Shown here: positions 27,258-38,682 of the stretch, one piece after another | How positions within the stretch are numbered: the stretch's first letter is position 1 | Layout of the letters: each line of letters opens with the position of its first letter | Source of the DNA: an uncultured Flavobacteriales bacterium | GTDB taxonomy: Bacteria > Bacteroidota > Bacteroidia > Flavobacteriales_E > Vicingaceae | Direction: 5' to 3' | Assembly (NCBI GenBank): GCA_905479995.1 | Contig: CAJQON010000005.1 | Span: 1 to 63,933, forward strand | DNA length: 63,933 nt | The notes under the pieces: generated by a model | Told to the model about the DNA's origin: nothing | The model's database searches: none | What the model saw: the letters and a program-made list of their open reading frames with translations, nothing else | Translations under genes and position numbers: made by a program

Positions 27258-30200
27258 ATGGGGTTCAAGAGGTCTTATCTATTATTAGCTATCAGCTTAC
27301 TTTTAAGTGGCGAATTTTTCGCTGGAGATTACTATTGGGTAAACAATAGTGGAAACTGGAATGATCCAGCTCATTGGTCTAGCATTTCTGGTGGTGCTGG
27401 AGGAAAAGGAATTCCTTCCCAAAATGACAATATTTTTATAGACGCTAATTCTTTTAACGCTTCTGGCCAGTCAATAGCCATTAATGGAACCATCTCTTTA
27501 AACAACCTTTCCATTTTTTCTGCTCAAATTGAATTAAAGTCCACATCAAGCAGTATTATAAATATTTATGGAGACGTATACACTCCTATTGTATTTAAAA
27601 ATGAACTGAAAGGCTCTATTTTCTTTAAAGGCTCAAAAGCAGTTACACAGTTAGATTTAGGTTATGGAAACTGGCACACCAACCTCTATTTCGAATCCAA
27701 TAACGATTTTACACTTAATAGCCCACTACAATTACCAAAAAACAGTGTAAACTTATTAAAGGGTGATTTAAATTTAAATGGACACGACATTAAATGTAGT
27801 GAGTTTAATGCTATCTCTAATAGTAAAAAAAGCTTAAACTCAGTAGGTAGTACTCTTATCGCGATTAATCAATGGAACACCAATACTAATAAGTTTAGTT
27901 ACGACTTTTCTAATACTATTATTGCTGTTGACAATTTAGATAAAAACGCAGTAAATAAAGGTGGAGATACCTATAGTGTTACCCAACCTAAAGGTCCAAA
28001 TAACAAAACTATTCTTGTTGCAGCTATTATTACAGATACCGCTTCTTGTGGAGATGTTTGTGATGGAATGATTGTTGTCAATTTTTCATCTCCAAATTGT
28101 GATAGTATTTACGTAGACTGGAGTCCTCTTTCTCCTGTAGGTGACAACAACGGTACAGTTGCAATTACAACAGGTAGTGATACTATTTTTAACATCTGTC
28201 CGGGTATTGAATATACAGCAGTAATTACCAATGATTGTGATTTGACTGCTGCTTTTCCAAAAGCAACAGTCTTAGGGCATTCTCTAATTACCCTTCCAAT
28301 TCCCGAAATAATAACAGAACCTACTTGTAATGGTGATTGTGATGGTGGAATTAACACTTTTATAGATGCTGCTGGATTTACCCTCCCTTTCTTATCATAT
28401 CAATGGATTCCTGGAGGTGTTGGAGATACAACAACAGCAATAGCTGGACTTTGTGCTGGACCCTACAGCCTTAGGGTACAAGATGGCTTTGGTTGTGACA
28501 CTACCTTTAATTTTACGGTTACTGAACCAGATAGCGTTTATGCTAATGTTACTGTAACCCCAATTGACTGTAGTGGAGATTGTACGGGTAGTGCAACAGC
28601 CAATCCAGTAGGAGGTAATCCAGCGTATTTATACTCATGGTCCCCAGCTACCGGAAATCCTTTAGTGGATAGCGTAGCAACATTTGGAAATTTATGTGCA
28701 AATACCAACTATACTGTTACTGTTTCTGATGTTAATGGATGTACTAATGACACTACAATCACTGTTCCAGAATCACCTCCAATGGTTATAGATACTGTTA
28801 GCTCTATGGTGAATTGTGGTGGAGCCTGTGATGGAACAATTACAGTTACTGTATTAAGTGGAGGTACTCCTGGTTACTCTCACCACTGGAGCACAGGTCA
28901 AATTGACAATGGAGCCGTTGGTAGTTTAACTGGATTATGCCCTGGAAACTACACCGATACTGTTAGGGATGCATTGGGTTGTGATTCTATTATATCATTT
29001 ACGATAACTGAACCAAGTATTTTAACTACCTCAACTACTACTGCAAATATAACTTGTAATGGAGCATGTGATGGAAAAGCGTTCACTGTTCCTGCTGGAG
29101 GCGCTGGAGGGTATTCTTACACTTGGAGTTGTGGGCCATCTGTTTTTGACAGCATTACTGGTTTATGTCCTACAGCACTCTGCTTTGTTGTTGTAACAGA
29201 TGCTAATAATTGTACTGTAAATGACACTTTTAGTATTACAGAACCCCCAATCTTAGTTGTTAATCCAAGCTCAACAGATGTAACTTGTCCCACTTTTTGT
29301 GATGGAACAGCAACGGTTGCTCCAACAGGAGGAACAGGAAACCCTGCAATAGATTTTACTTATGTTTGGACAGGTCCAGGAGGGCCATACAATACACAAT
29401 CTATTTCTAGCTTATGTCCAGGAACATACATTGTTACCGTAACAGATTCATTTGGATGTCAAATGATTGATTCTGCTATTGTTCTTGAACCACAACCAAT
29501 CACACTTACTATGTCAGCTACAGATGAAAGTTGTGCTGGTTCTTGTGATGGAACGGCTGCAGTTCTTGTGACTGGTGGAACAGGGAATCCAGCAGTAGAC
29601 TTCACTTACATTTGGACTTCTGTACCAATTGGACAGGTTACTTCTGGTCAGGGAACAGACTCTATTTTTAATTTATGTTCTGGTGATTATACCGTAAACA
29701 TTACCGATTCAGTTGGGTGTCCGGCAAATGCTACCATTACAGTAAATCCAAAACTACCTATTGTTGACAATTTGGTTACTGCAGACTTAAGCTGTAATGG
29801 TGTTTGTAATGGAACTGCAACGGTATCTCCAACAGGAGGTCTTGCTCCTTACACTGTTTCATGGAATGGAGGAGCCCCAATAGTTGTAATTGCAGCTGGA
29901 TCTAGTACTGAAATTGGCTTATGTGCTGGTCCTCAAACTGTAACTATATTAGACGCAAACAACTGTCCACTCATTATTCCATTTAATATAAACGAACCCT
30001 TACCTCTATTAACAAATACTAATACTGAAGATGTTTCTTGTTTTGGCGCTTGTGATGGAACTGCCATTACTATTCCTTCTGGTGGTGTTACGCCTTACGT
30101 TTTTCAATGGAATTCAATTCCAACAAGTGCACCTTTCCCTTTAGCAACAGATTCTATAAGCAGTTTATGTGCTGGAACTTATTATGTAATAGTTACCGAT

Positions 30201-33200
30201 GATTCATTATGTACCGTAAACGATACTATTGTAATAATTGAACCAGCAGAAATTTTTCCAAACGCTACTTTTACAGATATTACATGTAATGGTTTAAATG
30301 ATGGAACAGCAATATCACTTCCTTCTGGAGGAGTTGCTCCTTACACATATTCTTGGACAGGACCCGGAGGTCCTTACAATACTCAAAATATTGGTCCTTT
30401 GGTTGCTGGACAATACATTGTAACTGTTACCGATTCAAATTTATGTACCGGAATTGATACTATTGTGATTACGGACCCTCTTGTATTAACTGTAGATGCA
30501 AGTGCAACTAGTGCTAGTTGTGGAACTATTTGTGATGGAGTTGCCACTGCTACTCCTTCTGGCGGTACTCCTGGATACACTTACTCTTGGAACACTTTAC
30601 CGCCACAAACTACACAAGCAGCTACTGGATTGTGTGCAGGAATTTATACGGTTACTGTAACAGATACTAACGGATGTACTGCTCAAGATACTACAGAAAT
30701 AACCAACCTTATTGTAATTACAATAAACCCTGCAATTATTACAATTAGCTGTAATGGCCTATGTGATGGAGAAGCAACAGCAATTCCTTCTGGAGGTTTA
30801 GCTCCATACACTTATAGTTGGAGTAATGGTGATACTACCGCAACTGCAGACAGCCTTTGTCCTGGTTTTGTTTACGTAACTGTTACAGATGCTAATGGTT
30901 GTGCATCAACCGACTCTGTTAATATGCCAACAGCTCCTCCAGTATTAATTCCAAATGGAACAATTGTACAACAAATTAGTTGTAATGGGCTTTGTGACGG
31001 AATGGTTGCTTCTGCTCCAACAGGAGGAACAGCCCCTTATAGCATTGTATGGTCATTGCCAAATGGTATAGACACCAACAATGTTTGTGCAGGATCTGTA
31101 GTCGTTACAGTAACAGATGGTGCAAATTGTACTATTAGTGATACGTTAGTATTAATTGAACCTGACACGATAACTCCAAATGAAACAATTGTAGATTTAG
31201 ATTGTAATGGGGATGGAGACGGAAGTATTACATTCAATCCTTCTGGAGGAACTCCTGGATACGCTTATGTTTGGAATCCAAATGTAAGTACAAGTTCAAG
31301 TGCCACAGGATTATCGGGAGGTACTTATCAAGTAACTATATCTGATACTAACGGATGTACTCGTGTAGACAATTATGTTGTTAATGAGCCTGCAGTACTA
31401 TCCTCAACTCCTATTGCTGTTGATGTAAGTTGTGATGGAGCATGTGACGGAATGGCTGCAGTTATAGTTGGTGGAGGAACACCTCCTTATACTTACAACT
31501 GGGCTCCAAACGGACAAACAAATGACACTATTTTTAATCTATGTTCTCCATTTTTATCCAATAGTGTTACCATTATAGATAGCAACGGATGTATTACCAA
31601 TCAAAACATTGTAATAGCCGAACCACTTCCTTTAGATCCAAATGTAACAGGTACACCTGTAGGATGTAGCAGTGTCTGTAATGGAACAGTCGTTTCAAAC
31701 CCTATCGGTGGAACACCAGGATACAGCTACCAATGGTCTGTTAATGCAGCTCCAAACCCATTAAATGGCTCAACAATTACAAATCTTTGTCCTGACACAT
31801 TTACTGTAACAGTAACAGACACAAATGGATGTACAGCCGTTGGTTCATACATTGTTACATCACCACCAGCACTCTCAGTAATACTAGATAGTACAAACGT
31901 AACTTGTAATGGATTAGATAATGGAACAGGAACAGTAACTCCAACAGGAGGAACCGCTCCATATACTTACTCATGGGTAGGTGGTTGCTTAACTAGTCCA
32001 AACACCAACCCGGCAATAACAGGTTTATGCCCCGGAATATACACCGTAACTGTTACCGATTCTAACAACTGTATTTTTATTGGTTCCATAAACATTACAG
32101 AGCCTAATGTTCTTGATGATAATGAGATAGTAATTGACGCAAATTGTGGAATTTGTGATGGATCAATTGTTGTATTCCCTTCTGGCGGAACGCCAGCATA
32201 CAGCCACTCATGGTCTAATGGAGTAACCAATCAAAACAACCCTAACTTATGTGCTGGCTTTTATACTGATACTATTACAGATGGAGCAGGTTGTGTTTCT
32301 ACATTTACTATTGGTGTAAGCAATCCTACTGGTCCTTCAGGAATTGCAGCTACTGTTAACGATGCTACTTGTTTTGGAGCATGCGATGGATCATTAAACG
32401 TAATAGCAATTGGTGGAACTTCTCCTTTTAGTTATGCTTGGACATCTAATCCAGCTGGTGGACCTTATGCCAACGATAGTACTTTAACAGGTTTATGTGC
32501 AGGAACATATAATTTAACGCTTACCGATTTTACCAATTGTATTTTAGCAACAACTTTAGTTGTAAATGAAGCGGATAGCATTACTGCTAACAGCATATTT
32601 ACAGATGCCACCTGTAATGGAAACTGTGATGGAACTGCCAATGTAACACCTACTGGAGGAACTGCACCTTACACTTATTTATGGTCGCACAATGGATCAA
32701 CATCTTCATCTGCTTCAGGCCTATGTGCAGGCGCTGTAAATGTTACTATTACCGATGACAATGGATGTACTAAAGTGGTAACTTTCAACATTAGCGAACC
32801 AAATATTCTTTTAGTTGGATCTAGTTTTACTGATGCTTTATGTAATGGGAACTGTGATGGAACTGCAACAGCAACCCCTACTGGAGGAAGTTCTCCATAC
32901 ACTTATTCATGGAATGACCCATTATCTCAAACCTCTCAAACAGCAACTGGCCTTTGTGCTGGTTCTTACGTTGTAACTGTTACAGATAATAACGGATGTA
33001 CCACAACAGAAACTGTAACGATTAGCGAACCTAATTTAATTGATGACAATGAGATTGTTGTAAACGCAACGTGTGGAATTTGTGATGGTTCAATAACATT
33101 AGCTCCATCTGGAGGGGCTGGAGCATACAGCTATAACTGGCCAACTATTGGAGCAATTACTCCTACTGTTAATGCTTTATGTGCTGGTTCTTATCCAGTT

Positions 33201-36200
33201 GAAATAACAGATATCAACGGATGTACACAATCTTTCTTAATTGCCGTAAGTAATACTACTGGGCCAAGTGTTTCAACAAATTCTACTAATGCAAGTTGTA
33301 ATGGCGTTTGTGATGGAACTGCATCAGCATCTGTTCTTTCTGGAACACCTAACTATCAATTTTTGTGGTCACCAGGTGGACAAACAACCCAAAATGTAAC
33401 AGGTTTATGTGCAGGAAGCTATACTGTTCAAGTAACTGATGGTAATGGCTGTATTACGGTAATACCTGTTAATATTAGCGACAACATTACTCTTAGCGCT
33501 ACTGTTTCTCAAGTAGATGCAACTTGTAACGGTAATTGCGATGGTTCTGCTCAAATAACTCCAACAGGAGGTTTACCACCATATTCTTACAGTTGGGTTG
33601 GAGGAAACGCAACAGGTCAAACTGTTAATGCTGTAGGTGGTTTATGTGCAGGAAATTACACCATTACTATAACAGATGCATTAGGATGTTCTTTCATTCA
33701 AAATTTAACAATCAACGAAAGCAATGTATTAACTGTAACAACTTCTGGTATTGCTGCAAATTGTAATGGAAGTTGTGATGGACAAGCAACAGCAACACCA
33801 TTAGGTGGAACTGGCCCTTATACTTTCGCATGGTCTACTGGAGCAACCACTCCTACTATTTCAGCGCTATGTGCAGGTACTTACACTGTAATTGTTACAG
33901 ACAGTAATGGGTGTATTAGCAATGGAAATGTAGTTATAGGTGACGGAATAGCAATTACATCAACCTTTACAATTGTAGATGCTACTTGTGGTCAATGTGA
34001 TGGATCCATAACAGCTACTGCTGGTGGTGGGTCTGGAGCACCGTACAGCTACTCATGGTCGCCAAGTGGTCAAATAACACCATCACTAAGCAACCTATGT
34101 CCTGGAGCACATATTTTAACTATTACCGACAACTTGGGTTGTTCTGAAGTATTTACAACTTTAATAAATAACGCTAATGGTCCAACGCTTGCAACATTTG
34201 CAGATAGTGTAACTTGTTTTAACGATTGTGACGGACTAGCATATACAACTGTATTAGCAGGTAATCCAGGATATGTATTCCAATGGGATGATCCTCTTTT
34301 ACAATTAAATGACTCTGCAACGGCATTATGTGCTGGTTTATATACTGTAATAGTACAAGACACTTTTGGATGTATTACTGTAGATTCAGTTACTGTTGAG
34401 GAACCAACCGAAATATTATCAAACTTAACATTTACCGAGCCTACTTGTCCAACCGTATGTGATGGAACAGCTACTGTTGCTCCGTCTGGCGGGATTGGAC
34501 CATATTCAATACAATGGGCAGCTAGTGCAGGAAATCAAATTACACCAACTGCAACAAGCCTTTGTGCAGGAACTCACCTTGTAACAATAACGGATGGTAA
34601 AGGTTGTATTTTAATAGACAGTGTTACAATAACCGACCCAGCACCTATTTCAATAACGGCTAGTGCAACTCCTGTAACTTGTAATGGTGATTGTGATGGA
34701 GTTGTTATAGCAAATGGTTCTGGAGGAACTCCTGGATATACTTATTCTTGGAATACTGTTCCAGTTCAACCAAACTCACTTGCTGCTCCATTATGTCCAG
34801 GAAGATATATTGTTACTGTAACTGATGCCAATGGTTGTTTTGACACTACTAGCGTAAATGTTGTTGATCCACCTGTATTAACAACAACATCAACACCAAC
34901 ATCTCCTACATGTAATGGCTTATGCGATGGAAGCATAACTACAACTCCAGCTGGTGGAGCAGTTCCTTACACCTACATATGGAGCAATGGAGAAACTACG
35001 CAAACAACTTCATCAACTTTATGCGCTGGAACATACACTGTAATAGTTGTTGATGCAAACAATTGTACAGCTTACGACACCATTATTATTGCTACTGCAC
35101 CATTATTAAATGATAGTTCAGTAATTAACCAGCCAACCTGTGGCGCTTGTGATGGGTCTATTACTTCAACTCCAGTTGGAGGTGTTGGACCATTTGACTT
35201 TATATGGACAGATCAAGCCAACCCATTAATTGTTTTACAAACTGATCTTAACACGAATACTTCAACTTTACCAGGTTTATGTGCAGGAACGTATAATTTA
35301 GAAATTACGGATTTAGGTAGTGGATGTATTTTCAATTACACTATAATTGTGAGTAGTTCAAATGGACCAGCTCTAGTAATGACTTCTACGGATGAGACTT
35401 GTGCCAATGCTTGTGATGGTACAGCAACAGCAACTCCATCAGGAGGAACAACGCCATATACTTACAGCTGGACTCCAACAGGACCTCCTACTGTTACCAA
35501 TCAAACTGCTACAAGTTTATGTGTAGGAACCTATACTGTAACTGTTACCGATAGTAACAACTGTATCACTATTGATACCATTTCCATAACAACTACCACA
35601 TTAAATCTTTCTATTACTAGCCTAGTACCAGAAAGTTGTTTTGGAAACTGTGATGGGGTTGCAACTGTTACAGTAGGAAGTGGAGCTTCACCATTCCTTT
35701 ACAATTGGAACCCAACTGGTCAAATAACAGCAACAGCTACTGGTTTATGTACAGGAAACTATGTTGTAACAGTAACTGACAGTTTAAATTGTGCAGATTC
35801 AATAAGTGCAAATATTACTGGACCAAATGCTCTTTTAGTAACTGCTGGAGTAAATACACCTATTGCATGTAATGGAGACAACAATGGAGCTCTTATTGCT
35901 GTAGTAACTGGAGGAACTCCTAACTACACTTATTCTTGGAATGACCCACTTAATCAAAACACACAAATTGCAACAGGTTTATCGGCTGGAACATACATTG
36001 TAACTGTTACTGATGACAATGGATGTAGTACAATGGATACAATAATTTTAACTGAACCAACAGCAATCATAGACAATGAAGTAATTACTTCTCCAAATTG
36101 TAACCAATGTGATGGAGCTATAACTGTTGCAGCATCGGGTGGAACTGGACCATACACCTTCTCTTGGACTACTCCTTCAATTCCACCGGGAACTTTGCCA

Positions 36201-37730
36201 GTAACAGCAGCATTAAACAACCTTTGCCCTGGTGCTTATACATTAGTTATTACTGACACAACAGGATGTCAGGCTAGTTTTGCTTATCCATTAAGTAGTG
36301 TAAATGCCCCACTGCCAAATACTACTGTAGTTAACGCTAGCTGTAATGGCGATTGTGACGGATCAATTGTATCTAATCCAACAGGTGGAATAACACCATA
36401 TTCATATTTCTGGTCTCCATCTGGAAATTTAAGCAATACAATTACCGGACTATGTTCTGGACAATACACCCTTAACGTAACTGACTCTGTAGGATGTGTT
36501 GGCGTAGCTATTGATAGCATTACTCAACCAGATGTTTTATTAGCCAACATCAATTACGCAAGCTCTATTTGTGCCGGTTCTTGTGATGGCTGGGCTGTTT
36601 CAAATACATTTGGTGGAACTGCACCATTTACTTACAATTGGACTCCAGGAGCTTTATCACAAGATTCTATTTCTAATTTATGTGCTGGAACATACTTTAT
36701 AACTATTACTGATAGCAACAATTGTGTGGTAAATGATAGTGTTACAATAATTGATCCTGTTGCAATTACTTATACCAATGCAACAATTGATGCTTCTTGT
36801 TCATCAGTTTGTGATGGATCAGCAACAATAACTACTTCTGGAGGAATTGCTCCTTATACTTATCAATGGAACGGAAACACCTTACCTGGTCAAACAAATA
36901 CATTAACTGGGCTTTGTTTTGGACAAAACACAGTAGTTATTACCGATCAAAGTGGATGTAGTATTATAGATACAATAAACATTGCTTCTACAGATACTGT
37001 TTTAGCAAATGCGGGTAACGACACCACTATATGTTTAAGTGATGTATTGACTCTAATGGGAACTCCTGGAGGAGTATTTACTAGTGTTCAATGGTATGAA
37101 TTGCCTGCTATGACGCCTATAGGTTCAACAGATACAATAACATATACAGGAACCACAGCTGGTACCATCTGTTTTGTTTATGAAGTAACTGGTCCTTGTG
37201 TTGTAATGGATACGGTTTGTATAACATTTGATGCTGCACCGAATGTTGATGCAGGAGTAGACATAACAATTTTTGAAGGACAAAGTACAACACTAAGTGC
37301 AACTGGTGCTACAACTTATTTATGGACGCCTGGTTCTACTTTAAGCGACTCTACTATATCAAACCCAATAGCTACACCAATAGAAACTACCACTTATTAT
37401 GTAACTGGTTATTCAGCCAATGGATGTCCAGCAACCGATAGTATTATAGTAACTGTTCTTCCAGAAATTAAATTTCCTGATGGAATTTCTCCAAATGGAG
37501 ATGGGAAAAATGATGTTTGGATAATTGACTTTATTGAGCAATTCCCAGACAATGTAGTTGAAATTTATAACCGTTGGGGAGAATTACTATTCCATGCAGA
37601 TGGCTACCAACAAGATTGGGACGGAACTTATAATGGTAAAGAATTGCCTATAGGAACTTACTACTATGTAATTGAACTAAATGAGGACGGAAGAGAGCCT
37701 TTTGCTGGACCAATAACTATATTGAGATAG
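27258..37730 (+). CDS. Giant SprB-like repeat adhesin with gliding-type C-terminal (type B T9SS) domain
   Basis: A 3490-residue surface protein. The N-terminus has a signal peptide (SYLLLAISLLLSGEFFAG) and a YYWVNNSGNWNDPAHWS motif common in Bacteroidota surface proteins. From about residue 262 to 3250 come about 38 SprB-type repeats of 70-90 residues, each with Cys-x-x-x-CDG, GGT-PYTYSW, LCAGTYTVTVTD and NGC. A PKD/Ig-like region follows (about 3260-3400). The last 85 residues (FPDGISPNGDGKNDVW, VEIYNRWGELLFH, GTYYYVIELNEDG) are the gliding motility-associated C-terminal domain, a type B sorting signal. Related proteins act as gliding adhesins or cell-surface fibres. The next gene, 3 bases on, is the PorP/SprF-type partner. 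Confidence 0.93.
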   Translation: MGFKRSYLLLAISLLLSGEFFAGDYYWVNNSGNWNDPAHWSSISGGAGGKGIPSQNDNIFIDANSFNASGQSIAINGTISLNNLSIFSAQIELKSTSSSIINIYGDVYTPIVFKNELKGSIFFKGSKAVTQLDLGYGNWHTNLYFESNNDFTLNSPLQLPKNSVNLLKGDLNLNGHDIKCSEFNAISNSKKSLNSVGSTLIAINQWNTNTNKFSYDFSNTIIAVDNLDKNAVNKGGDTYSVTQPKGPNNKTILVAAIITDTASCGDVCDGMIVVNFSSPNCDSIYVDWSPLSPVGDNNGTVAITTGSDTIFNICPGIEYTAVITNDCDLTAAFPKATVLGHSLITLPIPEIITEPTCNGDCDGGINTFIDAAGFTLPFLSYQWIPGGVGDTTTAIAGLCAGPYSLRVQDGFGCDTTFNFTVTEPDSVYANVTVTPIDCSGDCTGSATANPVGGNPAYLYSWSPATGNPLVDSVATFGNLCANTNYTVTVSDVNGCTNDTTITVPESPPMVIDTVSSMVNCGGACDGTITVTVLSGGTPGYSHHWSTGQIDNGAVGSLTGLCPGNYTDTVRDALGCDSIISFTITEPSILTTSTTTANITCNGACDGKAFTVPAGGAGGYSYTWSCGPSVFDSITGLCPTALCFVVVTDANNCTVNDTFSITEPPILVVNPSSTDVTCPTFCDGTATVAPTGGTGNPAIDFTYVWTGPGGPYNTQSISSLCPGTYIVTVTDSFGCQMIDSAIVLEPQPITLTMSATDESCAGSCDGTAAVLVTGGTGNPAVDFTYIWTSVPIGQVTSGQGTDSIFNLCSGDYTVNITDSVGCPANATITVNPKLPIVDNLVTADLSCNGVCNGTATVSPTGGLAPYTVSWNGGAPIVVIAAGSSTEIGLCAGPQTVTILDANNCPLIIPFNINEPLPLLTNTNTEDVSCFGACDGTAITIPSGGVTPYVFQWNSIPTSAPFPLATDSISSLCAGTYYVIVTDDSLCTVNDTIVIIEPAEIFPNATFTDITCNGLNDGTAISLPSGGVAPYTYSWTGPGGPYNTQNIGPLVAGQYIVTVTDSNLCTGIDTIVITDPLVLTVDASATSASCGTICDGVATATPSGGTPGYTYSWNTLPPQTTQAATGLCAGIYTVTVTDTNGCTAQDTTEITNLIVITINPAIITISCNGLCDGEATAIPSGGLAPYTYSWSNGDTTATADSLCPGFVYVTVTDANGCASTDSVNMPTAPPVLIPNGTIVQQISCNGLCDGMVASAPTGGTAPYSIVWSLPNGIDTNNVCAGSVVVTVTDGANCTISDTLVLIEPDTITPNETIVDLDCNGDGDGSITFNPSGGTPGYAYVWNPNVSTSSSATGLSGGTYQVTISDTNGCTRVDNYVVNEPAVLSSTPIAVDVSCDGACDGMAAVIVGGGTPPYTYNWAPNGQTNDTIFNLCSPFLSNSVTIIDSNGCITNQNIVIAEPLPLDPNVTGTPVGCSSVCNGTVVSNPIGGTPGYSYQWSVNAAPNPLNGSTITNLCPDTFTVTVTDTNGCTAVGSYIVTSPPALSVILDSTNVTCNGLDNGTGTVTPTGGTAPYTYSWVGGCLTSPNTNPAITGLCPGIYTVTVTDSNNCIFIGSINITEPNVLDDNEIVIDANCGICDGSIVVFPSGGTPAYSHSWSNGVTNQNNPNLCAGFYTDTITDGAGCVSTFTIGVSNPTGPSGIAATVNDATCFGACDGSLNVIAIGGTSPFSYAWTSNPAGGPYANDSTLTGLCAGTYNLTLTDFTNCILATTLVVNEADSITANSIFTDATCNGNCDGTANVTPTGGTAPYTYLWSHNGSTSSSASGLCAGAVNVTITDDNGCTKVVTFNISEPNILLVGSSFTDALCNGNCDGTATATPTGGSSPYTYSWNDPLSQTSQTATGLCAGSYVVTVTDNNGCTTTETVTISEPNLIDDNEIVVNATCGICDGSITLAPSGGAGAYSYNWPTIGAITPTVNALCAGSYPVEITDINGCTQSFLIAVSNTTGPSVSTNSTNASCNGVCDGTASASVLSGTPNYQFLWSPGGQTTQNVTGLCAGSYTVQVTDGNGCITVIPVNISDNITLSATVSQVDATCNGNCDGSAQITPTGGLPPYSYSWVGGNATGQTVNAVGGLCAGNYTITITDALGCSFIQNLTINESNVLTVTTSGIAANCNGSCDGQATATPLGGTGPYTFAWSTGATTPTISALCAGTYTVIVTDSNGCISNGNVVIGDGIAITSTFTIVDATCGQCDGSITATAGGGSGAPYSYSWSPSGQITPSLSNLCPGAHILTITDNLGCSEVFTTLINNANGPTLATFADSVTCFNDCDGLAYTTVLAGNPGYVFQWDDPLLQLNDSATALCAGLYTVIVQDTFGCITVDSVTVEEPTEILSNLTFTEPTCPTVCDGTATVAPSGGIGPYSIQWAASAGNQITPTATSLCAGTHLVTITDGKGCILIDSVTITDPAPISITASATPVTCNGDCDGVVIANGSGGTPGYTYSWNTVPVQPNSLAAPLCPGRYIVTVTDANGCFDTTSVNVVDPPVLTTTSTPTSPTCNGLCDGSITTTPAGGAVPYTYIWSNGETTQTTSSTLCAGTYTVIVVDANNCTAYDTIIIATAPLLNDSSVINQPTCGACDGSITSTPVGGVGPFDFIWTDQANPLIVLQTDLNTNTSTLPGLCAGTYNLEITDLGSGCIFNYTIIVSSSNGPALVMTSTDETCANACDGTATATPSGGTTPYTYSWTPTGPPTVTNQTATSLCVGTYTVTVTDSNNCITIDTISITTTTLNLSITSLVPESCFGNCDGVATVTVGSGASPFLYNWNPTGQITATATGLCTGNYVVTVTDSLNCADSISANITGPNALLVTAGVNTPIACNGDNNGALIAVVTGGTPNYTYSWNDPLNQNTQIATGLSAGTYIVTVTDDNGCSTMDTIILTEPTAIIDNEVITSPNCNQCDGAITVAASGGTGPYTFSWTTPSIPPGTLPVTAALNNLCPGAYTLVITDTTGCQASFAYPLSSVNAPLPNTTVVNASCNGDCDGSIVSNPTGGITPYSYFWSPSGNLSNTITGLCSGQYTLNVTDSVGCVGVAIDSITQPDVLLANINYASSICAGSCDGWAVSNTFGGTAPFTYNWTPGALSQDSISNLCAGTYFITITDSNNCVVNDSVTIIDPVAITYTNATIDASCSSVCDGSATITTSGGIAPYTYQWNGNTLPGQTNTLTGLCFGQNTVVITDQSGCSIIDTINIASTDTVLANAGNDTTICLSDVLTLMGTPGGVFTSVQWYELPAMTPIGSTDTITYTGTTAGTICFVYEVTGPCVVMDTVCITFDAAPNVDAGVDITIFEGQSTTLSATGATTYLWTPGSTLSDSTISNPIATPIETTTYYVTGYSANGCPATDSIIVTVLPEIKFPDGISPNGDGKNDVWIIDFIEQFPDNVVEIYNRWGELLFHADGYQQDWDGTYNGKELPIGTYYYVIELNEDGREPFAGPITILR
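28040..37010 (+). repeat. About 38 tandem SprB-type repeats, with a four-unit super-repeat
   Basis: Each unit is about 230-240 bases, with strongly diverged DNA but conserved protein motifs. Five units are a shorter form with only two residues between the first two cysteines (CGICDG, CGICDG, CGQCDG, CGACDG, CNQCDG) at about 32145, 33070, 33985, 35139 and 36097. They are usually preceded by DNE-type motifs and followed by a unit opening with a xGPS/xGP motif. Spacing is about 920, 915, 1150 and 960 bases, that is four, four, five and four units, showing duplication in blocks. Confidence 0.85.
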
Positions 37731-37732
37731 AT

Positions 37733-38650
37733 ATGAAAAAGATTTTAGGCATAGCACTTTTACTCATTTGCTCGAACGTTTTGTTTTCGCAGCAACTGCC
37801 TCAGTTTAGCCAATATTATTTAAACGACTTTATGCTTAATCCTGCCATTGCTGGTAGTAGAGGCTATTTCGAAGGCGTTTCTGCTCACCGTTACCAATGG
37901 GAAGGAATTACTGATGCACCAAGAACTTATACACTGAGTGTACATGGCCCTTCAAAAAATAAAAAAATGGGTTTTGGTGGATATGTTTTTACAGATAATG
38001 TTGGTCCAACAAGAAGAACAGGTTTCAACGCATCATATGCTTATCACCTTAACATAAATTCTAAGTTAAAATTAGGGCTTGGATTAAATTTTGGGGTTTT
38101 ACAATTTAAAATTGATGGCTCCAAAATTACATTGCGAGATGCTAATGACAATGTAATTACTGGGGGAGTTCAATCTACTTTAAATCCAGATGCAGGATTT
38201 GGAGCTTATCTATATCACGAAAATTATTATGTTGGATTTTCTGCACCACAATTATTAAACTCGGGTGTAAGTTTTGAGGATGTAGATCCAACTGGAACTT
38301 TACCTACTCACTTCTTTTTAACTGGTGGATACAAATTTAGACAGATTGAAGATTTTGTTTTTGAGCCTATGGTATTTGTAAAATATATTTCTCCTGCTCC
38401 TATTCAAATTGAAGGAACTGTGAAAGTAACTTATAAAGATCAGGTTTGGATTGCTGGTTCATACCGAGACAAAGATGCCATGTCAATTGGAGTTGGTTAT
38501 ATTATGAATTCTAGCTTTACCATTGGTTATGCTTATGATTTTACCACAACCAATCTTAAAAACTACAACAACGGTTCTCATGAGTTAATTGTTGGCATAA
38601 GATTTTACCAACAAAGCAGTAAAGAAGCTGCTGCACCAAAAATAGAATAG
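37733..38650 (+). CDS. PorP/SprF family outer-membrane protein
   Basis: A 305-residue beta-barrel protein with a signal peptide (MKKILGIALLLICSNVLFSQ), then QLPQFSQYYLNDFMLNPAIAGSRG, the hallmark N-terminus of PorP/SprF, and GFGGYVFTDNVGPTRR and LGLGLNFGVLQFKIDG. SprF-type proteins are needed for secretion or surface anchoring of the type B adhesin encoded just upstream. The start is 2 bases after the adhesin stop, so they form an adhesin/partner operon. Confidence 0.94.
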   Translation: MKKILGIALLLICSNVLFSQQLPQFSQYYLNDFMLNPAIAGSRGYFEGVSAHRYQWEGITDAPRTYTLSVHGPSKNKKMGFGGYVFTDNVGPTRRTGFNASYAYHLNINSKLKLGLGLNFGVLQFKIDGSKITLRDANDNVITGGVQSTLNPDAGFGAYLYHENYYVGFSAPQLLNSGVSFEDVDPTGTLPTHFFLTGGYKFRQIEDFVFEPMVFVKYISPAPIQIEGTVKVTYKDQVWIAGSYRDKDAMSIGVGYIMNSSFTIGYAYDFTTTNLKNYNNGSHELIVGIRFYQQSSKEAAAPKIE

Positions 38651-38682
38651 ACTCTTTTTCCTTTCATTTAGAATGATAAAGA

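Noticed and set aside
28040-37010. Long array of regular repeats, considered as a CRISPR array
   Set aside because: The repeats are about 240 bases, diverged at DNA level, and encode conserved protein motifs in one open frame.
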